Of a DNA stretch of 64,000 nt, positions 44,640-57,867 are shown piece by piece. Source of the DNA: Diphasiastrum complanatum (lineage: Eukaryota > Streptophyta > Lycopodiopsida > Lycopodiales > Lycopodiaceae); assembly GCA_029204225.1 (NCBI GenBank), contig CM055107.1:22510178-22574177 (forward strand), in the 5' to 3' direction. The position numbers were made by a program, and so were the translations under genes. The notes under the pieces were generated by a model, which was given only the letters and a program-made list of their open reading frames with translations, was not told where the DNA came from and did not search any database. How positions within the stretch are numbered: position 1 is the stretch's first letter; the number at the start of each line of letters is the position of its first letter.

Positions 44640-46755
44640 CAAAGGGCTGAAAGCTAGAAAGGCTTTGTAAACATAAACGTTTTGTTTCTTCAGCTCCCTC
44701 TCAAAGCATGATAGCTTTATGATCCCGAGATTGCTCCTCTGTCTCTCAAAGAGTCCTTTGTCCAGGGCTTTGGTGAGGATGTCAGCAACCATGTCTTTCG
44801 TTCCGATGAAGGTGGTCCGCAACATCTTCTTTTCAATTAGATCCCTAATCAAGTGGTACTTGATCGCAATGTGCTTTGTTCTGGAATGGAACACAGGATC
44901 TTTTGTCATGTGTATTGCAGAGGCATTGTCCATCTGCAAGACAATAGGCTCGTTTCTCGTTTTGTCCAATTCGTCCAGGAACTGCCTTAGCTGAATTATT
45001 TTGTTGGCCATCTTTGCTGTTGCAACATACTCTGCTTCGTAGGATGACTGGGCTACAATGATCTGCTTCTTGCTAATCCAGAGAACTGCTGCTCCTGATG
45101 TGATGGTGCATCCTCCTGAGACGCTTTTACAATCGTCCTTGAGAGATGCTCAACTAGCATCGCTGTAGGAAAGTATCTTGAGGCCGACATTATGACAATA
45201 ACACAAGTCATAATCCCTCATTAATTGAAGATATTGCAAAATGCGTTTTGCAATCTTCCAATGTGTTGAGCCTGGATTCGTGTAGAATTGGCTCATCTTG
45301 AATACTACATAAGCAATATCAGGACGTGTGTTGTCAGCAAGGTACATCAATGATCCTATCAGCTCCTTGTAAGGTGTGAGCTACATCTGTTCTCTCTCTT
45401 CCTTAGTCTTAGGATAGTCATCACTTGTCAGCACCATCCCTGCGAGCATTGGAATATTTGCTCCTTTGCAGTCCAGCATCCCAAGTTCCTCTAGGATCTT
45501 ATGGGTGTATCTGGACTGGTGAAGGTATAACTTACCTCCCTCATAGTCCCTTTCAATTTGTAAGCCTAGGTAAGAGTCTGGCTTCTCCCAGATCCACAAT
45601 CTCAAAATGTTTCGAGATGTCTGTCTTCACTTTAGAAATCAACTGCTCAATCTTGCAAAGTAACAGAGTGTCATCCACGTATACAGCCACAATGATGATC
45701 TGCCCATCTGTAACTCTAATATATACATTGGAATCAACCAACGGAGGCTTGAATCCCAATGATTTCAGGGCTTGATCTTTCTTCTTGTACCATTGTCGGA
45801 CTGAATGTTTCAGACCGTAGATACTTCTATGCATTCTGTATGCATAGTCAGGAAGTGAATTTGAGACATATCCTGGGGGTTGATCCATATAGACCTCTTT
45901 GTCTAGCTCGCCATGCAAGAAGGCTATCTTCTCGTCCACAATGTGGATCCTGAGGTCATAAGCTGCTGCATATGCAAATAACAGACGTAGGGATGAATGT
46001 TTGATGACAGAAGAGAAGGTTTCAGAGTAGTCAATACCATATCTCTGAGAAAATCCCTTTGCTACCAGTCTTGTCTTGTATTTCGTGATGTTTCTATCTG
46101 GTCCGTATTTGAGCTTGAAAACCCATTGCATTTAACACTATTGCGCTTATGTGGTAATGGCTCCAACATCCATACCTAGTTCTTCCTCATAGACTCCATC
46201 TCTTCATTCATGGCTTGGATCCATCTGTCATCTTCTGGACATTCAGTCGCTTCCTCGAAAGTCTGTAGTTCGCCACTGAATCTGTGGAACTCTTCTGATG
46301 TGGAAGCTGAGCTACTTGGCACATATCTTGCTGGCGCTCTTCGTGGTCTTGTCGACCTTTTAGGAGATCCTCCTGGGACAACAATGCCTTTGTCTGCTCT
46401 GCTCGGTCCAGAACCATCTTGGTTTATAGGTACTGTAGCAGTAGGCTACCTCTCAAATTTTTCTTCTTCTCTTTTGTCACTCGAATGAGAAACGACTCAA
46501 AAATCTTCGTTTTTGTGTTCGTCCTTTGCTCCCTCTGTCACTTGCGACAGGTCATAGTAATGTCTCTCCAAAATTTCATAGCTGACAGGATCGTCATTGG
46601 CCATTGTCCTGCTCTCATCAAATCTGACATCTCTCACTGTTTTCACAGTGTTCGTGTCTGGCATGTAGACTCTATAGTATGACGAGCTGTTGTCATAACC
46701 TACCAGAATTCCCTGCTCAGCTTTCTCATCGAGCTTCTTTCGAAGCTTATCTGAA
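44640..46755 (-). pseudogene. Copia E RT/RNase H and integrase C-part remnant
   Basis: Minus-strand pieces. RNase H at 45011-44700 (IVLQMDNASAIHMTKDPVFH, DMVADILTKAL). Connection at 45350-45150 (TRPDIAYVVFKMSQF). RT at 46131-45553 with KYKTRLVAKGFSQRYGIDY and an intact YVDD at about 45.68 kb. The integrase/RT linker at 46.75-46.2 kb reads EKAEQGILVGYDNSSSYYRV. Several stops and frame changes. Family E is distinct from C: it has MDQPPGYVSN where C has MKQPEGFEDP. Confidence 0.85.
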
Positions 46756-46760
46756 ATATG

Positions 46761-47557
46761 TGTCAGAAATGGTGAACTCCTACAACTTTATCGCAACACG
46801 AACAAGAAACGAAGGTTGAACGAGAACAATTCATGACAGTCAACATCCCTTGACTTGAAGCACAAACGATTCGTGAATCATAAACACACCTCCAGGACCG
46901 CAAAACGAAAACCACAAAGGAAACGAAGAGAACAAAAGCAAACGGGAGATTACGAAACAAACAAAGAGAAATCTTTTGCGTTGCCAGCTGGCAGCTCAAC
47001 GGGCTTGGAGTCGTAGACCTCACGCCCAGCTGAAACGAGTGGCAATGATGGAGACTAACTAACTGGTTGATTAGCGTTAACTAGTCTTGAGATTCTACGT
47101 TTAGCTATCTCGTAAACTCCATACTGTGGAGGTATAAACGATCCTCTCTGGATCATAAACTAATGTGAAGAAAAAATTTACATAGAAAAATCTGTAAGAG
47201 ATAGAGAGAGAGAGGTAGTGAATAGAGCAGAAAAGAAAAATATTAGAGTTGTGCATGAAAGTCTGCCAACGAGCAGAACACAACAAAAGAGCAGAGTGTC
47301 ATTCCGCCAACGAGCTAGACAGTGATGATCTTGCTCTAAAAATCAAACTGATAATACAGTTGCTCTATTTCTATGGATTTCTTTGTCTTGTGTCATTTGT
47401 CTTGATTGCTAGAATAAAACGTGTTCTATGATGTGTAGTCGAGTGTCTAGGATCTTGTAAAAGCTTCCGCGCAAAAGAGAATTCAAAGAATTAATTTTGT
47501 TTGCAAATAAGAAGATGAAAACAAAAATGAAATTGAAACAGTCTTGTTTTCGCAACA
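46761..47557 (+). repeat. Copia C 5' LTR
   Basis: 797 bp, TGTCAGAAATGG...TTTTCGCAACA, followed directly by PBS TGGTATCAGAGC at 47558-47569. Carries repeated TTCGTGAATC/CGAATCG-like phrases and a GTATAAACGATCC TATA candidate near 47131. Confidence 0.92.
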
Positions 47558-47623
47558 TGGTATCAGAGCCCACAGATTATCATTACTAATATTCCAGCAG
47601 TGATTCTTCTAGACAACACAATA

Positions 47624-49300
47624 TGGCTACAACAATCCAGACAAGACTAGCGATCAGCCTTGATGGCGCAAATTACAGAATTTGAAAATTTAGAATCAAA
47701 ACACTTCTGAAGGATGAAGGCATCTGGTCGGTGACCGAACTCTCAAAGGTGCAGCCTCCAGAGGGAGACCCATGGAGAGCTGAATGGATCAGAAAAGATG
47801 AGCGCACAATGGCGATCATCGTTTCGTCCATAAATGAAGATCTACTCATGCATATTGAAGACTGTGAAAGTAGCCATGTTGCATGGGAAAGATTGAAACA
47901 GAAGTATGAAGTGAGGACTGCGGCTTCAGTCATGCACCTTCATAATTAGCTACAATCCATACGGTGGGATGGCAACCAGTTGGATCAACATGTTGAGAAG
48001 ATCAGAACGATCTTCGCTCAAGTCGCTACATCAGAACAAGAGCACCAGGTCCCAGCACCACAAGAGCTGATGTACTTCATGAAATCTCTACCAACGTCCT
48101 ATCAGCCATTGAGAATGCTCATATTGAGTCTACCAAATATGACATTCAAAAGAGCAGTCAGTCTTGTTGCTGATGAGAGACTGATGAGAGACGAATGAGA
48201 GAGAAGTAGTGATCAAGAGAAGACTCTCTTCATGAAAGGAAAGAAGAAAAACAAAGGCAAGCCAAGATTTGAGAAGGCAAAGTCCTCGAATAAGCAATCT
48301 TCTTCTTGCGACCACTGCCATAAACCAGGCCATACGGCCAACAAATGTTGGTCCAATCAAGCAATATCTTGCATGCACTGCAAGAAAAAAAGACACTCTA
48401 CATACGATTGCAGATTTAATCCAAAAAGAAAAAACAAAGCTGAAAAGGCAAACGTTGCAGAGTCATCTAAGGATGCAGAAAGAGGTGACGAAGCTTTCAC
48501 AATACTCGATGAAGCTTCAACAAGCTACTTTGAACACGACTACGATGTAGTCATCGATTCAGGAGCGACATCACACATAACCTGCAACGCGAACTCAAAA
48601 ATGACAGAGCAGTGATTCTAGGCGATGGAAGAAGACACGACGTAAAGGCATCGACACTCTACAACTGCAAACACTGTTAGGTCAAGTAGAGTTGCCAGGA
48701 GCACTCTACGTGCTTTCACTCAGAAAAGATTTGCTATCAGTCTCCAAGATGGTAGATCTCGGCATTCGAGTTTTGTTCGACGACAACACATGCCACATGG
48801 TTGAGAAGACGACAAACAAGTTGTTGATGATCGGATGTAGAGAATGAAACCTCTATCAGGACAAAACTGAAAGCATATTAAATGCTTTAGAAAATGAAGA
48901 TCAGCTCTAGCATAGGAGAATGTATCATCTGAACATGCGGAGCCTGTACGACATGAGCAGAAAAGACATTGTCACAGGTCTCAAGATTTCAAGACCCAAA
49001 ATTGAGTTGCGAAGCTTGTTAGAAGGGCAAGCAACATCGGAATCCATTCACGCATGAGGGAAGAAGAGCCAAGGAAGTTCTTGAGCTCGTCCACTTTGAT
49101 GCCTGTGGACCGATGAAGATGGATTCGCTCTCAGGTTCAAAATATTTTTTGACGTTCATAGATGATTACATCCGGATGACCACGACTACTACGTGAAGAA
49201 AAATACAAAGTATTTAATTCCTTCAAGAAGTTCATGGCATTCGTAGAGCAACACACTCAAAAAAAATACAAATCCTTAGATCTGACAATGGAGGTGCATG
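47624..49300 (+). pseudogene. Copia C gag-protease-integrase remnant
   Basis: Starts MATTIQTRLAISLDGANY at 47624, with an early stop (TGA at about 47681) before KFRIKTLLK. gag continues with breaks at about 47947 (TAG) and 48196 (TGA). Two zinc knuckles are intact: CDHCHKPGHTANKC and CMHCKKKRHSTYDC (48.31-48.42 kb). The protease box is VIDSGATSHITC at about 48.55 kb. Beyond 48615 the integrase is frameshifted: RKDLLSVSKMVDLGI, HRRMYHLNMRSLYD, and finally LRSDNGGA at 49.28-49.30 kb, i.e. up to the second catalytic Asp. Then foreign sequence and Copia D follow. Confidence 0.85.
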
Positions 49301-49330
49301 ATGGCACAGGCTCAATTGCCAGGTCAATTT

Positions 49331-50126
49331 TGTTAAAATTGGAAAAACAAATCCATATTAATTTCTTGGCTTGCTACAAATGTTGTACCATGCAAGTATG
49401 TAGCTCATAAATGCAAAATGCCAAGTTTGGCCTACAAAGAGCTCGAGCTACATGGTTATGTAAAGTCTAGATTGAAGATTACAACTTGCATATAGTTTGT
49501 AGACATAGAATTGGCAAAGTCATGCTTGTAGAAACTCGTGGCAATTCACATGCATTAATTGTAAGTGATCCACAGTGATATGCAAGGCATGCACAAAGTG
49601 TAATGGACACGTGCATGATGATCTGTACTTTGTTAGTTAGAACTAGTACACTTGTAAAAAGTTGGTAGAATTTCATGCATGACAAGTGACAAATGTCACA
49701 TAGACTCTAAATGTCACTTTAGTTGTCATTTTGGAATGGATAGATGTGGTTCTACCTCGAGCTACCTCAAACTCCATAAATATGTGTAGCTCTCCTCACA
49801 ATCAATGATGAAGAACCAAAGTTTTGTAGCTACCTCATGCCATTTTGGATCTAAACTATTTTGTTTGTTATCTCTCTAGCTTTCTCTCTCTAACTCGTGT
49901 TGAAGCTAATGCTAATACATTGAAATCTTGTACTTTTGTTCATTCTTTGATTCATTGCTATCATAATCTGACGCTTAGCATGCTAGATTGTGGTTAAGCC
50001 ATTTCTTCTGAACTAGATCTTGCTAAACAATCTAGAATCAGGTTATTGTGCTAATCACAAAGCTTAATCAAGATCAATCATACTTGTGGACATTCCCCAC
50101 ACATGTGAATTCTGGAAATTTTGTCA
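49331..50126 (+). repeat. Copia D 5' LTR
   Basis: TGTTAAAATTGG...GAAATTTTGTCA. G-box-like CACACATGTGAATT at 50098-50111. TATA candidate CCATAAATATGTG near 49775. Fragments of this LTR also occur at 37757-38147 (downstream half, minus strand), 54716-54816 and 57868-57974 (first ~105 bp). Confidence 0.92.
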
Positions 50127-50841
50127 TGGTATCAGAGCCAAATTAAGCTTTGCATGCTAACATCTATGATTGTACAAGAAATTGAGAGCTAAATCGAGCA
50201 AAATAAAGTAGTTTTGCACTTTTTCTCACCTTTCTCTGAAGTGTATTTGGATCAAATCGGATTGGAACTGAATTTTCAGACCTAAAAAGTGATAGTACAT
50301 AATTCTAGAATTCCGCACATGTGAAAATTAGAGATTTTTAGTCCTTTTGTTCTCCTTGCTAATAGATCCAAAGATAGTCGTGTTATAGCTTAATGGAAAT
50401 TAAAACCAAATCAATTTGATGTGTCTAGCAAGAGTAATAAGCCCTTAAAGAGGATAGGGATAGGTCCAAAATCCGAGTGACAACATTTTGATTTGATTTA
50501 ATCTTGCTTTGTTCTGAATCGATTGTTTTGAGCATCCCACACAAGAAACTGAAGATTAAGACTAAGTTTGAAGTAATGAACACCTTTTGAGCCTTTTGAG
50601 AGTCAATTGTGTTTTCTTTTGATGCATTTCACACGTGCCAAAAGTAGGATTCAAACTAGCCAAAGTGTCTCAATCCACTTTGTGTGTCTGATCTAGATAA
50701 CTTGTTTTGTGGAATATTTGAAAGTAATCTCAAATATAGTTGCAAGTGTTTCACATAGGAAGGTAGTACATCCTTGGAAATACCTATAGTGAAAGAGAGC
50801 AGCAACTTTAAGTCTAATTGGAATAGGAAGTATTCATTATA

Positions 50842-53800
50842 ATGGCATCTCAGGGAGGATATCTTCTAGAAGCCAGTGAAAGACTAAACACTTCTAATTA
50901 CTCAATTTGGAAGTTCAAAATGGAGTCTATCTTGATACTCCAAGATGTTATGGATATTGTGCTTGGTGTTGAGGAGGAGTCTCAAGCATAGGCTGAAATT
51001 CTTAAGTATAAGAAAGAGCTAGAATGGCTCTACATTTCATTAAGATGAATGTATCTAATTAAATTTTTGAGAGAGATAGGATCTTGCACTACAGCCAAAG
51101 AAGCTTGGGATGCACTAAAGACCATATATGAGGCAAAGAATACTTCTAGAATACTCACTCTTAGAAATCAGATTTTTTAAAGTTTCTAAAGAAGTGAAGA
51201 GAGTGCATCTAACTATGTTCTGAGAGTTAAAGATTTACATAGAGAGCTTTCCTGTGTTGGTGTTACTATTAACCAAGATGAGCTTGTTCAAGTCATACTG
51301 AATGGCTTGAGAGATAACTATGATAATTGTGTTCAGTCTTTTGCTATTAAAGAGGAGTTGCCTAATCTAGAAACTCTCCAAGGAGTTCTTATTTCTGAAG
51401 AATCTAGACAAAGCTATAAACTCTCCAAGATGAACAAACTCGAGCATGGTGGAAGTGACAAAGCCCTCTTTGTCAAAGGCAAGTAGAAAGGAAGGAGTAA
51501 GAACCAGTTCTCTCAAGCATCCAACAAAGACAAAGCCAAAGATCGAGACAAAGATGGTGAAGAGGATGATACATCTCATCCTTCTAACTCAAAGACCAAG
51601 AAGAAGAAAGTGAAGTGTTTCTTCTGTGGCAAGAAGAGGCACTATGCCTCTAATTGCTTCAAGAAGAAAAACCAACTGAAGCAAGCTAATCTCTCCAAAG
51701 AGATTGAAGAAGATTCTGTTGCAAGTGATGGAGAAGGACCACTTATGGTGTCCAGTTTTTCTTCATCACCTTTCAAGAAAGATGGAGCTTGGTACATAGA
51801 CAGTGGAGCCTCTTCACATATGTGCTGTTCAAAAGAGTCATTTGACTCAATCTTACCTTTCAAAGGACTATCTATTTACCTAACTAATGATCATGAGTGC
51901 CCAATAGAAGGAATTGGCAACATTCCATTGAAACTTGCTTCTTTAAAAGTTCTTGCACTTTCTAATGTTCTTTTCATTCCAAAACTCAGGATCTAGATGT
52001 GGTGGAATTTCTAAGTTGAATTCTTATGAGAATGCCAACCTTTGTGAAGTTGCTTTGTTATCTAAGGAGGAGCTGTGGCATAGAAGGTTGGGTCATCCTA
52101 ACTTTAAATCTATGTCTTCTATGGTTAAGAAGGTGAAGGCTATTGGTCTTCCAAAATCTCTTTCTAGAAATTTCAAGCCTTGTGAGGCTTGTGCCAATGC
52201 AAAGTCACACAGAAAGCCATATCAGAGGTCTTTTATAAAGACTACTCATCCTTTGGAGCTTATACACTCAGATGTACATTTTTCCTCTTCTAAAAGTATT
52301 GGTAGTGCAACATGTTTTGTCATCTTTATTGATGACTTTACTAGATATACCTGGTTGTATCTACTTTCTTCAAAAGGCAATGGTTTTTGATCACTTCCTA
52401 ATATTCAAAGCTTATGCTGAGAAACAGTTTTCTTTTAAAGTTAAAGCTTTAAGATGTGATGGAGGAGGTGAATACATCTCCAACAAGTTTCATGAATACT
52501 GTGAAGGTGAAGGAATAAAGAGAGAGTTTTCTTGTGCTTATTCTCCATCTCAAAATGGAGTAGTTGAGAGGAAAAACAGATCTTTATGTGAATGTGCTAA
52601 AGCAATTCGAGTAGCAGCTTCTTTGACTATTGATTATTGGGGTGAAGCTATAAATTGTGCAAACTATATGTGCAATAGATTATCTCACAATGCACTTGCT
52701 AGAAAATCACCTTTTGAAGTCTTGTTTAAGAGGAAACCTAAGGTAGATCACCTTGGAGTTTTTGGTTGTGCTTGCTTTGTTAATGTGCCCTTGGAAACAA
52801 GAAAAAGAGATGATCCTAATTATATTAGAGGGATCATGGTTATGCATTCAACAAGAAAGCTTAGAAAATCTATGTTCCCTCTACCTCAACTACAATTGAG
52901 AGTAGGGATGTTATATTTCATGAAGATCAAAAATAGATTCTTGAGGAGGCTGAGTTCAAAGATTCTCACAAACATACTCCAATCATCACCCTTGAAGATT
53001 ATCATGGAGAGATGGGGCCGAGAATTGAGGAGGAGTCACCTCAAATCTTTTCACCAAGGAGATCTCAAAGAGAAAGATCCGAGCCTATAAGGCTTACCTA
53101 TGAAGATAGAGACAAGCAAGTGAAAATCAACTCCACTAATTATGCCTATTTTATTCCTCATGAGGAGTCGAAGGATGTATATGATGCACTCAACTCAAAG
53201 GAATGGTACCTTTCCATGAAGGAGGAATATGAAGCTTTGATGGCCAATAAGACATGGGAGCTTGTGGATCTTCCATCCAAAAAGCACGTCATTGGTTGCA
53301 AGTGGGTTTTTTGAGTCAAGTATAATCAAGATGGCACAATCAGCAAGTACAAGGCTAGGCTTTGCTCTAAAGGTTTTTCTTAAGTTTATGGACTTGAATA
53401 TGAGGAGACCTTTGCCCCAGTTGCAAAGATGGTATCAATTAGAATTATAATTTCTCTTGTTTGTTTTTTCAATTGGCAAGTTCTTCAACTAGATGTCTCT
53501 AATGCATTTCTAAATGGGTATCTAGAAGAAGAGATTTATATGGATCAGCCTATTGGGTTCATCCATGATAAAGAAAAAGTTTGCTTGCTCTTCAAAAGTT
53601 TATATGGATTGAAGCAAGCTCCAAGGTCATGATATTCTCGACTTAACACCTTCCTTGAGTCACTAGGATTTAATCTTAGTAACTATGATCCTTCCTTATA
53701 TGTCAAGTTTTTTGATAAAGATATTGTCATTCTTCTTATTTATGTTGATGATATCATTATGACAGGAAGTAGTATCAAGTTAGTTGAGGAAACCAAGATT

Positions 53801-54710
53801 GCTCTTGGAAAAGAGTTCAAGATGCAAGATCTTGAAAAAATTCACTATATTCTAGGATTAGAGATTGACTTTCTTAAAGATAAAGCTTTTGTATGTCAAT
53901 CCAAGTATGCTCTTTCAATCTTAAAGAAGTTCAATATGTTGAATTGTAAGACTATAGAAACACCTATGGAGCAAAATGTAAAGGATTCTAACAAAGGTGA
54001 GAAAGATCCTTTGTGGACATCACACTTTTTAGAAGTCTTATAGGCTCCTTAATTTGGCTCACAATAACTAGACCTAACATAAGCTTTAGTGTTCATAAGT
54101 TGAGCTAGGCTATGCAAAATCCTACTATCTATCATTGGAAAATGGCCAAGAGAGTGCTTAGATATATATCTTCAACTTTTGATTTTGGTTTATTGTATAA
54201 AAGTGAAGATCTTCCTATTATTGGTTATTCTGACTCGGATTTTGCAAGTGATAGAGCAGATCGAAAATCTACAAGTGCTTATGTCATTTATCTTGGAGGA
54301 AACTTGATATCTTGGCTTTCCAAAAAGCAAGATATTGTATCACTCTCATCATGTGAAGCTGAGTACAAGGCACTCACTACAACAACAAAGGAAGTGCTTT
54401 GGATCAAGAGGTTACTAGTGGAACTAAAGATAATCTTGGAAGAGGATCTACCTATGATCATGTGTGACAACATTTAAGCCCAAGCCCTTGCCAACAACCC
54501 AATATTCCATGCAAGGAGCAAGCATATCGAAGTTGCACATCACTTCGTGAGAGAGAAGCTCATTGGAGGGGAAATCAATTTGGAGCACATCGACACATCA
54601 TCTTGCATAGCTAATATGCTCACCAAACCTTTGAGCAAAAGTTCATCAAGCATAGAGCCAATCTTGGAGTTATACCAAGATCCATGTTCAAATCAATATA
54701 GATTATTTTT
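50842..54710 (+). pseudogene. Copia D gag-pol remnant
   Basis: gag head MASQGGYLLEASERLNTSNY at 50842, related to Copia A and B, broken by stops at about 50988 and others. Zinc knuckle CFFCGKKRHYASNC at ~51.62 kb. Protease YIDSGASSHMC at ~51.80 kb. Integrase zinc and core 52.05-52.70 kb (LWHRRLGHPNFKSM, HSDVHFSSS, RCDGGGEY, SQNGVVERKNRSLCE); RCDGGGEY replaces the usual RSDNGGEY but keeps the catalytic D. A frameshift lies at about 52.38 kb. RT 53.2-53.9 kb with YVDD (53741-53752). RNase H 54.1-54.7 kb (SDSDFASDRADRKSTSAYVIY, ANMLTKPLSK). At least six stops or frame changes. Dead. Confidence 0.88.
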
Positions 54711-54816
54711 AGGAGTGTTAAAATTGGAAAAACAAATCCATATTGATTTCTTGGCTTGCTACAAATGTTGTACAATGCAAGTATGTACCTCATAAATGCA
54801 AAATGCCAAGTTTGGC

Positions 54817-56240
54817 AGAAGAAGATGAAATCAGATGGCACTAATGGCCGTTACAAAGCAAGGCTTTTCGCGAAGGCCTACACACAGAGATATGGTGTTG
54901 ATTATTTCGACACATATTCGCCCATGGTCAAGATGACAAGCATAAGACTACTCCTTGCATATGCCACACAACACAATCTGAAAATTCACCAGATTGATGT
55001 AAAAACAGCCTTTCTCCATGAAGATCTAGAGGAGGAATCTTTATGAAGCAACCTAAAGGCTATGAAGACCTTGACAATCGAATATGTCAGTCGGTTGCAG
55101 AGATGCATCTATGGTCTAAAACAGACATCATGATCCTGATATAAAAAGCTTGATGGTCTTCTGAAATCTCTAGACTTCAATCCTACTCAACCAGACTGCA
55201 ATGTCTACATTAAAAGAGTAGGAAAGGATTTTGTGATACTAACCATTTTCGTGGATGATTCGCTAATGATAGAAAACTCCTTGATGCTGGTCAAAGACAC
55301 GAAGAGTTAGATTTCTGAAAGCTACAAAATCATAGATCTTGGAGAAGCAACGAAATGCCTAGGGCTGGAGATCAAAAGAGATCGAACAAAGGACAAAATG
55401 CACTTGAGTCAATCAGAATATGCCAAAAAAGTGCTGAAGCAGTACCACATGATGGACTACGAAGAGAAAGCCACACCAATGATAGTTGGAGCCAAGCACA
55501 CGAAGCAAGATTGCCCAAAAACAAAAGAGGAAGAACAGAAGATGACAGGTATACCCTACCAGAACTTAATCGGTAGTCTGATGTACCTGGCAATTTGTAC
55601 CAGACCCGATCTAGCTTTCTCTGTTTACGCATTGAGCCAATTCTCTTCCAATCTTGGCATAGCACATTTGCAAATGGCCAAACGAATCCTACAGTATTTG
55701 AAGGGTACCCAAAATATGGGATTAACCTATAGTGCTGGAAACGAAGAAAAAGGATTCGAGCTGCATCACTATAGTGATGCAAGCTGGGCGAGCTGCAAAG
55801 ATGACAACAAGTCCATTACTGGAGGATGTACAATAGCGTGTGAAGTTGCAATCAGCTAGATATGCAAAAAGGGAACCTTGGTGGCCCAATCCTCTTGCAA
55901 AGCTGAATATGTCGCAGCTTCAAAGGTCGCGAATGAGGTGGTGTGGTTGCAGATGATACTAGAGGCAATTGGGATACCACAAAGAGGGCCAAGCATGATG
56001 ATGATAGACTCTCAGAGTGCCATCTATCTGTCCCAGGATCCCGTCTTCCATTCCAAGACAAAGCACATACCTCTGAAGTACCATCACATTCGAGATTTGA
56101 TCTCGAAAGGAGAGCTCCAGGTCCAGTATATAAAATCAGAAAATATGATTGCAGATCTGCTCATGAAACCACTCGACAAGCCACTCTTTGCCAAGCAAAG
56201 AAGGGCAATTGGATTAAACATACAAAGCTGCAAGGTTTAA
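54817..56240 (+). pseudogene. Copia C RT/RNase H remnant
   Basis: Resumes after Copia D with KKMKSDGTNGRYKARLFAKAYTQRYG and VKTAFLHEDLEEE (54.82-55.05 kb). After a frame break come VDDSLMIENS (55.25 kb, Y lost) and DLGEATKCLGLEI. The long open stretch 55398-55859 is RT connection and RNase H start (SEYAKKVLKQYHMMDYEEK, IGSLMYLAICTRPDLAFS). A TAG at 55857-55859 is followed by 55878-56240 (AQSSCKAEYVAASK, HIPLKYHHIRDLISKGELQ, MIADLLMKPLDKPLF), ending in TAA eight bases before the 3' LTR. Confidence 0.88.
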
Positions 56241-56247
56241 GAGGGAG

Positions 56248-57037
56248 TGTCAGAAATGCAACTTTGTTGCAACACGAATAAGAAACGAATGTCGAACAAG
56301 AACAATTCGCGACAGTCAACGTCCCTCGACTCGAAGCACGAACAATTCGCGAATCATTCGCGAATCATAAACACACCTCCAGGAGCGCAAACCGCAAAGG
56401 GATGCAAAACAAAAAACTATGAAAGAAACAAAAATAACGAAAGAAAACGAGAGACTACAAAACAAACGAAAAAGAATATTTTGCGCCGCCAGCTGGCAAC
56501 TCAACAGCTTGGAGTCGTATACTTCATGCCTAGTTGAAACGAGTGGCAATGACGAAGACTAACTAGCTAGTTGATTAGCGTTAAATAGTCTTGTGATTCT
56601 ACGTTTAGCGATCTTGTAGACTCCACATTGTGGAGGTATAAATGATCCTCTCTGGATCATAAACTAATGTGAAGAAGAAATTTACATAGAGAGATCTGTA
56701 AGAGATAGAGAGAGAGAGAGACGTAGCGAATAGAGCAGAAAAGAAAAATATTAGAGCTGTGCATGAAAGAGCAGAGTGTCATTCCGCCAATGAGCGAGAC
56801 ATTGACAATCTCGCTCTAAAAATCAAACTGATAATACAATCGCTCTACTTTCATGGATTTCTTTGTCTTGGGTCATCCGTCTTGATTGCTAGAATAAAAT
56901 GTGTTCTGTGATGTGTAGTCGAGTGTCTAGGATCCTGTAAAAGCTTCCGCACAAAAGAAAATTCAAAGAATTAAAATTGTGAGCAAATAAGAAGACGAAG
57001 ATGAAAATGAAATCGAAACAGTCTTGCTTCTGCGACA
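56248..57037 (+). repeat. Copia C 3' LTR
   Basis: 790 bp, TGTCAGAAATGC...TTCTGCGACA; followed by TSD ATATG. Has small indels relative to the 5' LTR, e.g. an extra CATTCGCGAAT copy near 56357. Confidence 0.92.
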
Positions 57038-57042
57038 ATATG

Positions 57043-57860
57043 TGCATAAGCTACACAGCCAAAGATTCTAACGTGAGACAAGTTAGGCTTTCTACCCCAC
57101 CATAGCTTGTGTGGTCTCGTGTGAGGGACACCAGACTTACCTGTTCTGTTATGGATGTATGCGGTTGTAGCTACTTCTTCAACCCACAGTACACTTGGAG
57201 CCTTCGAGTAGGTCATCATGCATCTGACAACTTCCATCAGGGTCCTATTCTTTCGTTCAACAACACTATTGTGTTGTGGTGCGTAGGCTGCATTCCTTTT
57301 GTGAATGATACCACGATCATTGCAGAAGTCAGTGAAGCAATTTGAGATGTATTTGCCACCTCGATCTGTCCTGATCTGCTTCACCTTGTTGCTCGTACAT
57401 CTCTCATCCCAATTCACATATATTGTGAATTTATCTAGTGCTTCAGATTTGTTTTGAATAAAATACACTCTGACAAATTTACTATAATAATCAATGTAGG
57501 CTTTATAATACTTTGAAACTCCTACTGAGATCACATTGAATGGTCTGCAGATGTCAAAATGCACTAACTCTAGAATCTTAGTCATTTTGTAGGAGTCTTT
57601 GATGAATGGAGTGCGCGACATTTTGCTCTTCAAACATGCATCACAAGTGGTCGAACTGGTTGCATTCGAGATGCTGACCCCTGTTATCGCTCCATGATGG
57701 ATTGCTTGGTAAAGTGCCATTGAGTTCATGTGACAGAGTCTCATGTGCCACAAGGTGTCTGGTTGGTCATCACAAGTCTGATGCACCTGATCTGCAGGTA
57801 GGCGTACCTTCAGATGATATAGGTTCTCTTTCCTTCTGTCTTGAGCAATCAAAGTACTAG
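57043..57860 (-). pseudogene. Copia E integrase N-terminal and core part
   Basis: 293-aa minus-strand open stretch (to ~56971 including LTR-derived tail). Zinc site LWHMRLCHMNSM and CDACLKSKM; core HFDICRPF, then TDRGGKYISN (second Asp present), and HNSVVERKNRTLME (Glu present). It ends at GCVAYAHI exactly at the Copia C target site. Long and open but separated from gag and RT, so not functional. Confidence 0.85.
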
Positions 57861-57867
57861 TACTTGT

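Larger units (their letters stand above)
49331..54816 (+). mobile_element. Copia D: copia element nested inside Copia C
   Basis: 5' LTR 49331-50126 (796 bp), PBS TGGTATCAGAGCC from 50127, decayed gag-pol 50842-54710, PPT region TTTTTAGGAG, then only the first 101 bp of the 3' LTR (54716-54816) before Copia C RT sequence resumes. No TSD can be shown because the 3' LTR is cut. A deletion after insertion removed ~695 bp of LTR and the adjoining Copia C integrase C-part. Confidence 0.9.
46761..57037 (+). mobile_element. Copia C: copia element inserted in Copia E and itself interrupted
   Basis: Plus-strand element with 5' LTR 46761-47557 and 3' LTR 56248-57037. TSD ATATG at 46756-46760 and 57038-57042, which lies inside the Copia E integrase. 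gag-protease 47624-48615, an integrase part to about 49300, Copia D 49331-54816, then RT/RNase H 54817-56240. PPT TAAGAGGGAG at 56238-56247. The LTRs differ at many sites and by several indels, so the insertion is much older than A and B. Confidence 0.92.
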